Assembly: GCA_030710605.1 (NCBI GenBank)
Contig: CP092874.1
Coordinates: forward strand, 19,315,205 to 19,379,204
Length of the DNA stretch: 64,000 nucleotides
Source of the DNA: Cordylochernes scorpioides
Lineage: Eukaryota > Arthropoda > Arachnida > Pseudoscorpiones > Chernetidae
Direction of reading: 5' to 3'
Part shown: one piece after another, positions 54,944 to 63,764 of the stretch
Numbering within the stretch: position 1 is the stretch's first letter
Layout: every line of letters begins with the position of its first letter
Notes under the pieces: generated by a model
What the model was told of the DNA's origin: nothing
The model's database searches: none
Seen by the model: only the letters and a program-made list of their open reading frames with translations
Translations under genes and position numbers: made by a program

Positions 54944-55246
54944 ACTTATCCCTAGTACACGTGGTACAGGCCATGATAATCATGGTGGGTAGAAGTAGGC
55001 GACTGCTTTTACTGTAAGTACAGCACATATCTAGACATGTGAAAATCAGTTCGACTTTGCACTTACAAATGTGCCAGAACCCCGTTTGATTACTTGCACT
55101 CACTGGTGGGGTTGGACTTTTGCAAGAATCGGGAGCCATTGGAGCATTTTTTTTTTTATCAGAAAAAAGTGCCCAATTCGGGAATCGAACCCGGGTCTTA
55201 GTGGTCGAAAACCAACGCTTTAGACCATCCTTCCACCGACCCCCGA
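54944..55246 (-). mobile_element. full-length tRNA-derived SINE
   Basis: On the minus strand: tRNA-like head at 55168-55246 (A-box-like ggaaggatggtctaaagcg, B box gggttcgattccc at about 55179-55191), a linker with aaaaaagt/ttctgat, the body, the palindrome ccatgattatcatgg (complement near 54972) and an end ctagggataagt followed by poly-A (T-run 54934-54942). This copy defines the family; partners are at 11455, 42604/43185, 52960, 57577 and 60013. Confidence 0.8.
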
Positions 55247-55254
55247 CTTCACTA

Positions 55255-55817
55255 GTGATTTATTTATTTATTTATTTATCAAATCAGACGCGATATCCCT
55301 ACAAGGGATGCTTGCGTCAATAACAACACTAAATTCAGATACTATATTACATTAAAAAAAATTAAATAATTACAAGATTTGAAAAGATAAGAAAGAGGAC
55401 ATTAAAATCATTCTTGATTTTACATCACAACCAACAAAATAAATAAACCAAAAGGTGCCCAATCTTCCAGAACTACAGAAACCGGGAAAACATCGAATAC
55501 AAGGATCTTTTTATGTTTGTAAATAGTAAGGACTCGTATTTTAAATTTAGAAAATTCTGTAAATATATCTATGATTTTCTCTCTTGGTTAAAAAAAACCT
55601 TAATTATTACCTATTTGTATATTTTTGGTTTGTTTATATTGTTGGTTGTGATGTAAAATCAAGAATGATTTTAATGTCCTCATTCTTATCTTTTCAAATC
55701 TTGTAATTATTTAATTTTTTTTTAAATGTAATATAGTATCTGAATTTAGTGTTGTTATTGACGCAAGCATCCCTTGTAGGGATATCGCGTCTGATTTGAT
55801 AAATAAATAAATAAATG
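55255..55817. repeat. foldback of a LINE 3' end
   Basis: Outer arms begin (ATTT)n then gacgcgatatccctacaagg at 55257-55320, and mirror at 55752-55817. Arms of about 170 bp include aagaatgattttaatgtcct and its complement. The spacer, about 55440-55640, is single-copy. Confidence 0.7.
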
Positions 55818-55848
55818 TTACTTCTACTTCACTAGTGATTGATAAAGA

Positions 55849-55965
55849 ATGATCCACAACACCAGTTTTCGGCAAACTCAGACAATATGCAAACCTGTAT
55901 ACCATTATTTCGGGCTTTCTGCCTGAGTTTTCCTAAACTGGTGTTGTGGCTCATTCTTTTTTTAC
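55849..55965. repeat. small foldback
   Basis: Arms of about 38 bp: gaatgatccacaacaccagt and actggtgttgtggctcattc. Related to the piece at 42340-42420. Confidence 0.55.
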
Positions 55966-56154
55966 GATAATTAGTAAAGTTTTTTATTAGGATGATGCAC
56001 AGTGCATCGTTCGGATGCATAACTAAAGGGAGAGGTTCTTTTTTTTATATACATGAATATGATTAAATTAAATTTGATGGCCATCTATCGTTAAAATTTT
56101 ACACAAATAAATTTACTGGCAATGCGCTTCTTTTAAATATCACCAAATATTATC

Positions 56155-56360
56155 TCTACAGACCTTACTGCAATGATACGAGGTATTGAATGAGAGGGCT
56201 TGGCTCATCAGCAGTGAACCCTCTCAGCGGTTTCGCCAAATTAATCTCTAGACCGCTCTACGATTGTATTGGATTGGTTTGGAATATACCCTGTATTTTC
56301 TATGGAAGGCAGCTTAGGGCTGTTTAGTGAACTATGGACATAAGCTTATAGGTCTGTAGA
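56155..56360. repeat. repeat W copy
   Basis: Contains ccttactgcaatgatacgag, ttggctcatcagcagtgaac, ctcagcggtttcgccaaatt and ctagaccgctct. Confidence 0.6.
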
Positions 56361-56384
56361 GGTACATACATACATATTATTTCA

Positions 56385-56577
56385 AGGTATTTTTTGTTTT
56401 GTTTTTTCTTGCTCCCCTCTTTCTCTTTCTTGTTTTTTTTTTTTCTTTTTCTTCTGTCTATATCGGTATTTTCTTTGTCTCACTGCTTTGTTCTTATGCA
56501 TACCTCTGGTGAATCCTGTATAGGGTCAGTGACCCTAAATAAAGGCTTTTTGTTGTTGTTGTTGTTGTATAATTTCA
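56385..56577 (+). repeat. LINE 3' end with (TTG)n tail
   Basis: Ends ctgtatagggtcagtgaccc, taaataaaggctttt then (TTG)n at about 56551-56568. It is the reverse complement of 43292-43440. 5'-truncated. Confidence 0.65.
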
Positions 56578-56688
56578 AGGTATTGCTTCGAGCAAAGCTC
56601 TTCCGCAAAATGAATATGATTCTCCGCAACTTTATACTGTACATATTTCTATATAAATACTTAATATATTAGTCTCGGTGAAAAAAAC

Positions 56689-57067
56689 TTTCAGTTGCAC
56701 GATAAGGAGATGCCTTTTTCTTAATATATGCACCTTATCCCAGTACAATATTACATTTGTACTATTTTTTTTTCATTATGTCGCGGTCTCACGCAATTCT
56801 GGCCTTAACTACCCGTTTCATGATTTTTCAGGATGCCTTAATGACCAATTTTTTGGTCGTTGAGGTACAGCTTGCACCACGCTGATGAGGGCCAAACAGC
56901 CCGAAACGCGTCCGTGGTTAGCTGTTCTTGATTAATCAAGAATGGGTATTTGGCCAATTCCGGAATAATTAGAAATCAACGAGAATAGTTGATATTTATT
57001 CCGATAGATGGCGCAAGCCATCAGCAACTTTCAGTTACACGATAAGGACATGTCTTTTTCTTAATAT
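56689..57067 (+). mobile_element. retrozyme-like hammerhead element, family A (unit 340 bp)
   Basis: The direct repeat tttcagttgcacgataagga at 56689 recurs at 57029 (tttcagttacacgataagga), giving a 340-bp unit with the same internal order as 41866-42250. Right-hand repeat mutations (ttacac, ggacatg, gtctttt) show independent decay. No open frame. Confidence 0.8.
56876..56918 (+). ncRNA. type I hammerhead ribozyme, family A
   Basis: Stem I accacg (56876-56881) pairs with cgtggt (56913-56918). CTGATGA is at 56882-56888. Stem II gggc/gccc has a 6-base loop (caaaca), one base more than at 42065. GAAA is at 56903-56906, stem III has two pairs, and predicted cleavage is after GTC at 56912. All core bases are intact. 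Confidence 0.88.
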
Positions 57068-57575
57068 TAGTTTCTATGTAATCGAATTTTCTTAAGGAAT
57101 ATTTCAATTACAGTGTTTTTAAAACTGGCGAGAAATTCCTATTATATAAAAAATTATATTTTTCTTCCAAGGCGTTACGATTTGAATTCCCATCAATACG
57201 CTATGCAAATTGATTCCGAGCAAGCACATTTTTCTCTTAATATATTTGGTCCTAATGGAAACTCTTTTTTTTTTCTTCTGCATTCAAAGATTTTTTTTAT
57301 TTCCTGTTTAAATTGATTCTCGGGACACAGGAATTTAATGGCAATTCTCCCCCGGCAATATATGTATTTCAATGAATGAGATCTATGGTAGAATTGGAAC
57401 ATTTTACAAATGTTTTTAAACATTTTAAAAGGGGAGTTTATATAAAAAATCTTTTTTTCTATTTGGGTTTATTTGTATTAAAGAATTTTGTAAGTTTGAC
57501 CTTTTCGAATCTTTAGATTTGAAGATCCCCATTGGGCAATTTTTTTTTTTCTAATTTAAAAATAAAAAATGATCC
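57068..57575. other. AT-rich DNA, no feature recognised
   Basis: Two overlapping frames (57113-57316 plus, 57193-57423 minus) lack motifs. Confidence 0.45.
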
Positions 57576-57599
57576 AATCATGGTGGATAGTAGTTAGCG

Positions 57600-57784
57600 A
57601 GAATAAAAAAGTCGATGGACAAGTGGGTAACACCCTCGATTCCCGACAGTCATAAACCGGGATTGAATCCCACGTTAACATTTTTTTTAATATGTAAATA
57701 ACCTTCACATATTATTCATTGTTGTAATTATCATAAACTAGGTTGTTCTTGTTGAGCTGTACCTAATAAAGGGATTTTGGAACC
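57600..57784 (+). mobile_element. second SINE family, nested
   Basis: A tRNA-like start (gtcgatggacaagtgggtaa, B-box-like gggattgaatccca) with T-rich linker and an end acctaataaagggattttgg. It interrupts the first SINE with a similar 9-base flank on both sides (agttagcga / agttaggga). Confidence 0.55.
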
Positions 57785-57887
57785 GAAGTTAGGGAATGCT
57801 TTTACTATTAAATACATGATCGACTTTTGTACTTACAAGTGTGTTAGAGCCCTGTTTGGTTACTTGCACTCACTAGAGAACTCCACC

Positions 57888-58232
57888 TTTGCCGGTCCCA
57901 AGCCCGGATGAAAAAGGAGGAGGGGGAGTAGTAACAAGCTCACTAAAAAACCTGGGCTCAGCTGGCCCGGCTGATAGTACCCTGTAAGGTCTCCAGGAAA
58001 ACAGGATGAGCAGTGTTTGTACTCCATGTTAGGAGCGGCTGCACATGGCGTCTGTTCCTTATGTCAGAGGCGGCCATTTCTTTTGGAACTAAGTCGGCCT
58101 GCCACTGAGTAGTGCTCCCAGTCTTAATGACAAAGGCAGACGCATTCTACTTCACCCAGTCATGATCTCAAGCTTTACAAGCTTGATACCCTAATATGAT
58201 TGAGTGGAGATAAGAAAGAAGAAGACTAGTGG
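57888..58232 (+). mobile_element. LINE-derived insert with internal deletion
   Basis: Starts gaactccacctttgccggtc, ccaagcccggatgaaaaagg and ends tcaagctttacaagcttgat, then gattgagtggagataagaaa, the 3' end also seen at 39880-39945. The actag flank on both sides (57884-57888, 58227-58231) fits a short target duplication. Confidence 0.6.
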
Positions 58233-58380
58233 AGTTCAACTACTTTTGCAATAATCGGGAGCCACATTAGAGTAATTTCTTTTTATTCGGAAAAAAAAGT
58301 GTCCAATGCGGGATTCGATCCCAGGTCGTAGCAGTCAAAAACCGACAGTTTAGACCACTCGCCTAGCTACCCACTAAACC

Positions 58381-59040
58381 CCAAAGTTAGAAAGTCGTTA
58401 TAAACTATTTGTATGAAAAAGTGAAAGTTGCATAAGCTTATGATTTATGCTTTGTTTTTTAAAATGAATCGATGTTGGTTCCATATGCTTGAATTGAATA
58501 TATTACACCTTAGTTCTACATATATTTTATTGCTTAAAAAGGAACACAACAAAAACGAAACTACAATTGCAAAATTATTTGATAACTAAGAAAAACAAAA
58601 ATAATATCATTGATAATGATGATAAAAAATTGAATATGTCTGCCAGAAAAATGCTTCTATGAATTAAAAAAATTAACATATAAACTTCAAACATTCTTTT
58701 TAAAAGAAATTCATCCTTGGAAAACGCCTGATGTTTTTCATCTTTAAAATTCTAAAATGTTTTGATAGAAAAAAAAACATTTAAAAAAATTAAAATACGC
58801 AAAGCAAATTAAATCTGAAAGGTAAAAAGTTTCAAATCAAAATTCGAAATGTTTAATTTAAAGTAACAAGAGCCTATAAGTCAAAACTCTTCTACTTTGA
58901 AATAAAATACTTTTTTTTTTTATAAATGAAAATTTTAGATTAAAACGTAAAATCCTAGATTAAGAATATATTCACTGAATAATAATATTTACTCTGTTTT
59001 ATTATTGTTTGACCAAATAGTATTATCGTTGGGTTTGTTG
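58381..59040. other. AT-rich DNA, no feature recognised
   Basis: No repeat terminus and no frame of note. Confidence 0.45.
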
Positions 59041-59089
59041 TTGTTTATATTGAAAAATTGTGGCTGCCTTTATAATATTCATTCAGTAC

Positions 59090-59240
59090 TTTTGTCTGAA
59101 GATGGTAACAACGCTGTTACCGAAACGTCACACACTATTTATTTGTATTTGGTCTTATTACCTTGTGTTTATAATCTATAATCCAAATTGTGCCTTATCA
59201 ATTCTCACAATGAGTTTCTTTTTATTACAAAACGCTCCGC
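59090..59240 (+). repeat. Penelope-type terminus with hammerhead-like core
   Basis: From ctgaagatggtaacaacgct to caatgagtttctttttatta the order matches Penelope-type termini elsewhere in the window. The core lies at 59096-59129: CTGAAGA, a perfect 6-bp hairpin ggtaac/gttacc (one extra T before it) and GAAACGTC. Core position 7 is A, which the family tolerates, but stem I has only about three pairs. Confidence 0.5.
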
Positions 59241-59324
59241 TTTGACCTTCTATGAGATATTATTGAGGTATTTTAGCCTTTTAACTACTTTGAATAATAT
59301 TTTAAAATTTGTCTTTATAAGAAA

Positions 59325-59674
59325 CTAGACGGGTGACCCGGGCTTCGCCCCGGGATTGACCCGTGTGCATATCTACCCGAGTGATATATATTTAGATAAG
59401 ATTTTTTTTATAATTGTTTGTTATTAGCATTATCTATTTGTTTGCATCAGCATAATTTAATCTAATCTTTGATAGAGGGCGCTGTTCGTGAGCTAAGTAG
59501 AATAATTTGAATATATAGTTTTAATAATTGATTTATATATTTTTTAAAATAGCCTATCGTCTTCCCCGTATTTTTTTACCTATGTATGGAAATTTTGGTT
59601 TGAATTAGTGAACTACTGCGAATTTGTATACCGGACATACAAACAAACATACAAACATTGACATATATAGATTT
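59325..59674 (-). mobile_element. non-autonomous Helitron
   Basis: The inverted copy of 43966-44322. The 3' end CTAG is at 59325-59328, next to gacgggtgacccgggcttcg and the gggcttcgccccg hairpin. The 5' end lies near tacaaacattgacatatata at about 59650-59674. No coding sequence. Confidence 0.82.
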
Positions 59675-59803
59675 ATCGTCAATAGCTTATAAATATTTTT
59701 CTCGTATCCGAAATTATCGGATAGATCTTTACACAGGCTACAGACATTACTTGGAGTACTAGACTTCAGCCCTACTTACTGACTCAGTCTGTTATGTATA
59801 TTC

Positions 59804-59880
59804 GAAACTATTATAGACGCGTATGATTCTTTTTGAAAATTAAACCATTTCTACTGCCCTTACTGCAATGGAAAAATTAT
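59804..59880. repeat. repeat W arm fragment
   Basis: Contains cgaaactattatagacgcgt and ctactgcccttactgcaatg, as at 13917-13995. Confidence 0.5.
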
Positions 59881-60012
59881 GTGCCCTTATAATAAAAAAT
59901 ATTTTTTCCGCATTAAATTTTTTTAAAATAAAATAATCCAATCGAAACTATACTTTTTAGATCAATATATTTAATACAATGGCTGAATGCATTCAATTTT
60001 TCGTTTCTGTGG

Positions 60013-60085
60013 GGAGGATCGGTGGAATGATGGTCTAAACCGTTGGTTTTCGACCGCTACGATAGGGATCAAACCCCGCATTATT
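60013..60085 (+). repeat. SINE tRNA-like head
   Basis: Contains aggatcggtggaatgatggt, ctaaaccgttggttttcgac and a B-box-like gggatcaaacccc, then stops at repeat Y. It is the plus-strand equivalent of the head at 55168-55246. Confidence 0.6.
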
Positions 60086-60095
60086 GTTGTATATA
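60086..60095 (+). repeat. left piece of repeat Y, copy 2
   Basis: The start of repeat Y (tgttgtatata), separated by the pogo element from its continuation at 62112-62315. Confidence 0.5.
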
Positions 60096-62111
60096 CAGTC
60101 TACTCTCGTTATAACGCCACCATCCGGATTTTGAAAAAAAGCGGCGTAAGGCGAGGGTGGCGTTGTATCGAACAAACACGTTTAAAATGTGAAATTTAAA
60201 GATACAATAAATTATTTATAACAATTACTAATAACAATCTATACTCTAAGTCAATATATAGAATGCCGGCATTAAATAATTAATATGATAAATAGAAAGC
60301 ATTAATTTATAATTTCTTCATAAAAAAGTAATTACATTTTCTCAAAAGAAGTCTGTGATCCCAACTTGTCTTTTCTCTCCCTAACTTATGGCATAGACAC
60401 GGCGTAACAAACCCGCAGATAGATTGACATCGTCAGATGTTGCTCTCTTGGAGTGCTCAAGAAACAACAAAACTGTCTCAGCAGCTGTTCAGGCTTCCCT
60501 TAACGATGGTAGGCACGGAGTCACTGTTGCATCATCATCCTCGCCAAGTTCTTCTTTCGCTGTAACAGTGGACACCAGAAAATTGTCATCTGTTAGCTTC
60601 ATTTCCGCCTCCTGGGAATCATCAACCAGTTGAAGCTTCCTTTCAGTCATCAAATTCTCTGGTGTAATAGCGAAGATGTCGCGAATGCGATCGAGCAGAT
60701 TTCCATAATTAAGAGGCTCAACTGCAGCAGTAGAAGTGAAGCGCACAGCGTAATCCAGACGTTATTCTGTGAGTAGATGGGCATCCACCAATTCCACCAT
60801 TTTCTGGAGTTGAAGCTTGCGATATTGAGCCTTGAAACTTTTGATGATACCACTATCCAGTGACTGGCAGTCATATTTGGTGGAAGGAATCTTTATGTCG
60901 CTGAGACCATCATTAGAAACGCAGTGAGACGTTATCTAACAACAGTAGGATACCTTCAGAGACAAGCTGCTTGTTGAACTGCAGTAGCCATTCTTGAAAG
61001 ATGCTAGAGGTCATCCATGCTTTGCTGTTAGATGTGTAAGTGCAGTAGAAGTGTGGACTGAAGTTTCTGAAGCATCGAGGCTTTGCCGATTTTCCAATAA
61101 TCAGCAATTGCCGCTTGTCTGTTCCAGTAGAGTTGCAGCACAGTAGAACAGTGATTCGTTGTTTCATCCTTTTGACACCACGGCAGTTTTCATCTTTGTG
61201 AGCAAGTTTTCGGTCAGGAATGAGCTGAAAAAATAATCCTGTTTCGTCTGCATTGTATATGTTGGCTGGGTCATATCCGGAGTTCGCCAGCATACTGTTC
61301 AAATTTGTAAGGTGTTCATCAATGATAGCTTGAGAAATCGATGCGCCTTCCCCACAGAGTCGTCGTTGCGAAATATGGAATCTCCCTTTAAATCGCTGCA
61401 GCCACCCACTGCTGACGTGAAATTTTCTGGTACGTCCAACTGCCCGCCAAGTTTTTTGCCTTTTCTCTTAGGAGGTCATCAGTAATAATAATAGTATTGG
61501 CACGCTTTTGGGTAAACCAGTTGAAGAGAGCGTCTTCCAAGTCACTAAATTTTCCGACACTTTGAAGAACCAACAGTATAATTTTTCCACTTCTCAGCCT
61601 GAGTGAGAATATCACGGACAGTTGTTCATGGAAGTGAAAAACGCTCTCCAATCTCATTCTTCGACATCGTAGGGTTATTTCTTGCCAACTGGCATATCTC
61701 ATTTTCAATGGTGATCGACTCACGTTTATGCTTTTGGGAACTCATGATACGACAATATGGTTGCTGTGTTGACGTTAGCAAAAGATGAAGCGACTGTGTA
61801 TGTCCCAGGCACAAGAAGGAAAAGGGTCTGCTGGCGTTCACACAATCTGTTGTGTCAACAGCAGGCAAAGTCCGGTGCCGCTGGCGGAAAAAATGCAGAC
61901 AGGAAAAGGGGGGGTTGAGGGATGTTGTGAGCGGCGCTATAACGAATGGTTTTTGCTACTTGGGATACGAAAAATCAGCGGCGGAAGGCGAACAGCGAGG
62001 GAGTGGCGTTATATCGAGAAAAGTACATTGATGTCGATTGGGACAAAACGAAAAAGCGGCGTAAGGCGAGGGTGGCGTTATATCGAGTGGCGTTATAACG
62101 AGAGTAGACTG
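60096..62111 (-). mobile_element. pogo/Tigger-type DNA transposon, decayed (2.0 kb)
   Basis: Inverted termini of about 25 bp start cagtctactctcgttataac and are flanked by TA (60094-60095 and 62112-62113). Subterminal motifs agcggcgtaaggcgagggtg occur near both ends. The minus strand encodes a Tigger-like transposase in several frames. The insertion site is seen without the element in repeat Y copy 1 at 30284-30300. Confidence 0.9.
60489..61745 (-). pseudogene. Tigger-like transposase, frameshifted
   Basis: From Met at 61745 (MSSQKHKRESITIENE) the amino end reads as a CENP-B-type helix-turn-helix. Then come NWFTQKRANTIIITDDLLRE (about 61520), the DDE core with IYNADETGLFF (first aspartate, frame 60913-61302) and ILLLLDN (second), and, after a shift, SLDSGIIKSFKAQYRK (third, about 60840). 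A carboxy tail follows in frame 60489-60746. At least three frameshifts separate the parts, so no transposase is made. Confidence 0.82.
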
Positions 62112-62315
62112 TATATTAATTAATTGTTACCACAGAGTGTGTGTAAGCTCACAGGTAAAATAGACGCTAACCGAAAGAAAAAAAAATTCCATTGTTTAAT
62201 ATAAGTTTCCCTTTTATATTTTGTTCTCTCTCTTGTAAATCAATATATATAATGTTTGATTAATAATTATTGGAATCATTTTCATTAAAAATTCTAAACA
62301 AAGTCAACAATTAGG
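62112..62315 (+). repeat. dispersed repeat Y, copy 2
   Basis: Parallels 30294-30493 (ccacagagtgtgtgtaagct, ataagtttcccttttatatt, aaacaaagtcaacaatta). Confidence 0.7.
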
Positions 62316-62398
62316 CACTTTTTTTATTTAAAAGAAATGCTTCTATGGCCTCCGATTCTTGTGTGATTTTTATCTTTGTTGTTTTTTGTCTCTCACTA

Positions 62399-62916
62399 CA
62401 GTAAAACGTTCCTGTAGAGAGGTTGCAGAGCCAAACTGTTTTGTTGAGAGGTTGAAACTGATTTATTACAATGTCCATATATGATTATATAAGGTTAAAT
62501 ACAGAATAAATATAAATATGAATAAATAAGATTATATAATGATAAATATATGAATAAATAGATAAAAAATATATATAAGAATTGACATAAATATATATAC
62601 AAGGTCTTCATTGGTGGCGTCTACCACGGAAAAGACTCCGCCAAAGATGGACTGCGAGAGTTCTTTCCCACAGAGTGGGCAGGTCGATGTGATGGCTGGT
62701 GTTACCCACCTCAAGACCAAGATGGTACTTGTAGATGGTAGCCACACTTGTTGTCGATTGTAAATATCTCTCTCCATTCCTACCATTATTATTACCTTAT
62801 AACTCCCTTTGAGTGTAAAGATTGACGAGATGTCAATAAAGTTGTTTAATTGTCATTGTCTTGTAGAGAGAGGTATCCTCTAGCAGGAGTGTCCTCACAT
62901 GGAGGTTGTTGTACTG
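62399..62916. mobile_element. non-autonomous pogo-like element (tentative)
   Basis: Begins cagtaaaacgttcctgtaga and ends gttgttgtactg, flanked by TA (62397-62398 and 62917-62918). The subterminal gtagagaggttg and tgtagagagagg are similar. The 84-codon minus frame 62532-62786 contains CPLCGKELSQSIFGG, which I do not recognise; it could be captured host sequence. Confidence 0.45.
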
Positions 62917-62918
62917 TA

Positions 62919-63246
62919 TTTAGATCAGAGATCTATGAAGCTCCCAAAGAGATCCTTCTTTCACTTCCGTTTGTAGATGAGGAGTGTAGGTAAAATATTT
63001 TATTGAACTTCAGATTATTTGATTTCTAGCGAACTTCAATGGATAAATAGCAGAGGCGATAGAAATCCATCAGCTTTCATGTTGACATTTTCTTTCGTCC
63101 TGGTACAACTCCCATGAAGTTGAACATAAGGTAGTGGCCAGGCAGGCGTGAGATGGTATATAGTGTGGATGTGGTTTCAGGAATGTATATTTAGAGGAAA
63201 GAGTTAATAGATATAAATATATTATTTAGAAAGATGTTAATTTAAA
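62919..63246. other. no feature seen
   Basis: Unremarkable sequence leading to the tRNA gene. Confidence 0.45.
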
Positions 63247-63333
63247 CCCTCGATAGCTCAGTTGGTAAAGCGGAGGACTGTTGATATATCAACGGTGATC
63301 CTTAGGTCGCTGGTTCAATTCCGGCTTGAGGGA
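63247..63333 (+). tRNA. tRNA-Tyr-like gene with intron, anticodon reads GTT
   Basis: The cloverleaf is clear. Acceptor ccctcga pairs with ttgaggg. The D arm tagctcagttggtaa contains the A box; its last pair is mismatched by A at 63268. Anticodon stem gagga/tcctt, T arm gctggttcaattccggc (B box), discriminator A. A T6 terminator follows at 63334-63339. The body matches eukaryotic tRNA-Tyr, and a 14-base intron (63284-63297) sits one base after the anticodon, where such introns occur. The anticodon, however, is GTT (63280-63282), read by rule as Asn, not GTA. The anticodon and intron form the palindrome gttgatatatcaac. It may be a decayed or recoded Tyr gene. Confidence 0.75.
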
Positions 63334-63354
63334 TTTTTTCGATGGCTTGATATA

Positions 63355-63454
63355 NNNNNNNNNNNNNNNNNNNNNNNNNNNNNNNNNNNNNNNNNNNNNN
63401 NNNNNNNNNNNNNNNNNNNNNNNNNNNNNNNNNNNNNNNNNNNNNNNNNNNNNN
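63355..63454. other. assembly gap (100 N)
   Basis: A run of exactly 100 N, the usual symbol for a gap of unknown size. The frames translated across it have no meaning. Confidence 0.98.
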
Positions 63455-63764
63455 TTTTTCAAAAAAGTTTGAACAATTTGTCTTCTCAAAACCCTCCAAT
63501 CTAACATCCCATGATAAACCAAAAACAATGATGATAATAAAATTTCACTGAGGAAAATAGTTCGAAAGATCTTCGTATAAATAGAAAAAAATAAATATCA
63601 TTAGATATTTATTCAATTTAATTATAAATGCACTATTATTTAGAAAGAAAAAAGTATTTTAATTTGTCTTCTCAAAACCCTCTAATCTAACATCCCATGA
63701 TAAAGAAAGACAATGATGATGATAAAAATTTCACTGAGTCAAAAAAAAAAAAAAATCTCAATAT
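63455..63764. repeat. duplicated 3' flank of the group 7 gene
   Basis: Matches 20560-20871 with several substitutions and small indels. Confidence 0.7.

Larger units (their letters stand above)
57577..58378 (-). mobile_element. tRNA-derived SINE carrying two nested insertions
   Basis: SINE pieces: 57577-57599 (atcatggtggatagtagtta), about 57785-57887 (gggaatgcttttactattaa, gtgttagagccctgtttggt, acttgcactcacta) and 58233-58378 (agttcaactacttttgcaat, then the tRNA-like head with complement gggattcgatcccag). The first gap holds another SINE, the second a LINE-related insert. Confidence 0.7.

Noticed and set aside
53182-58378. tRNA genes at 53182-53252, 55168-55246, 58290-58378 and 60013-60085
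   Set aside because: They have A- and B-box-like sequence but poor acceptor pairing, and each is attached to the same SINE body; they are SINE heads.
63262-63528. Frames of 65-80 codons crossing the N run
   Set aside because: They are translated through a 100-N gap and partly through the tRNA gene.
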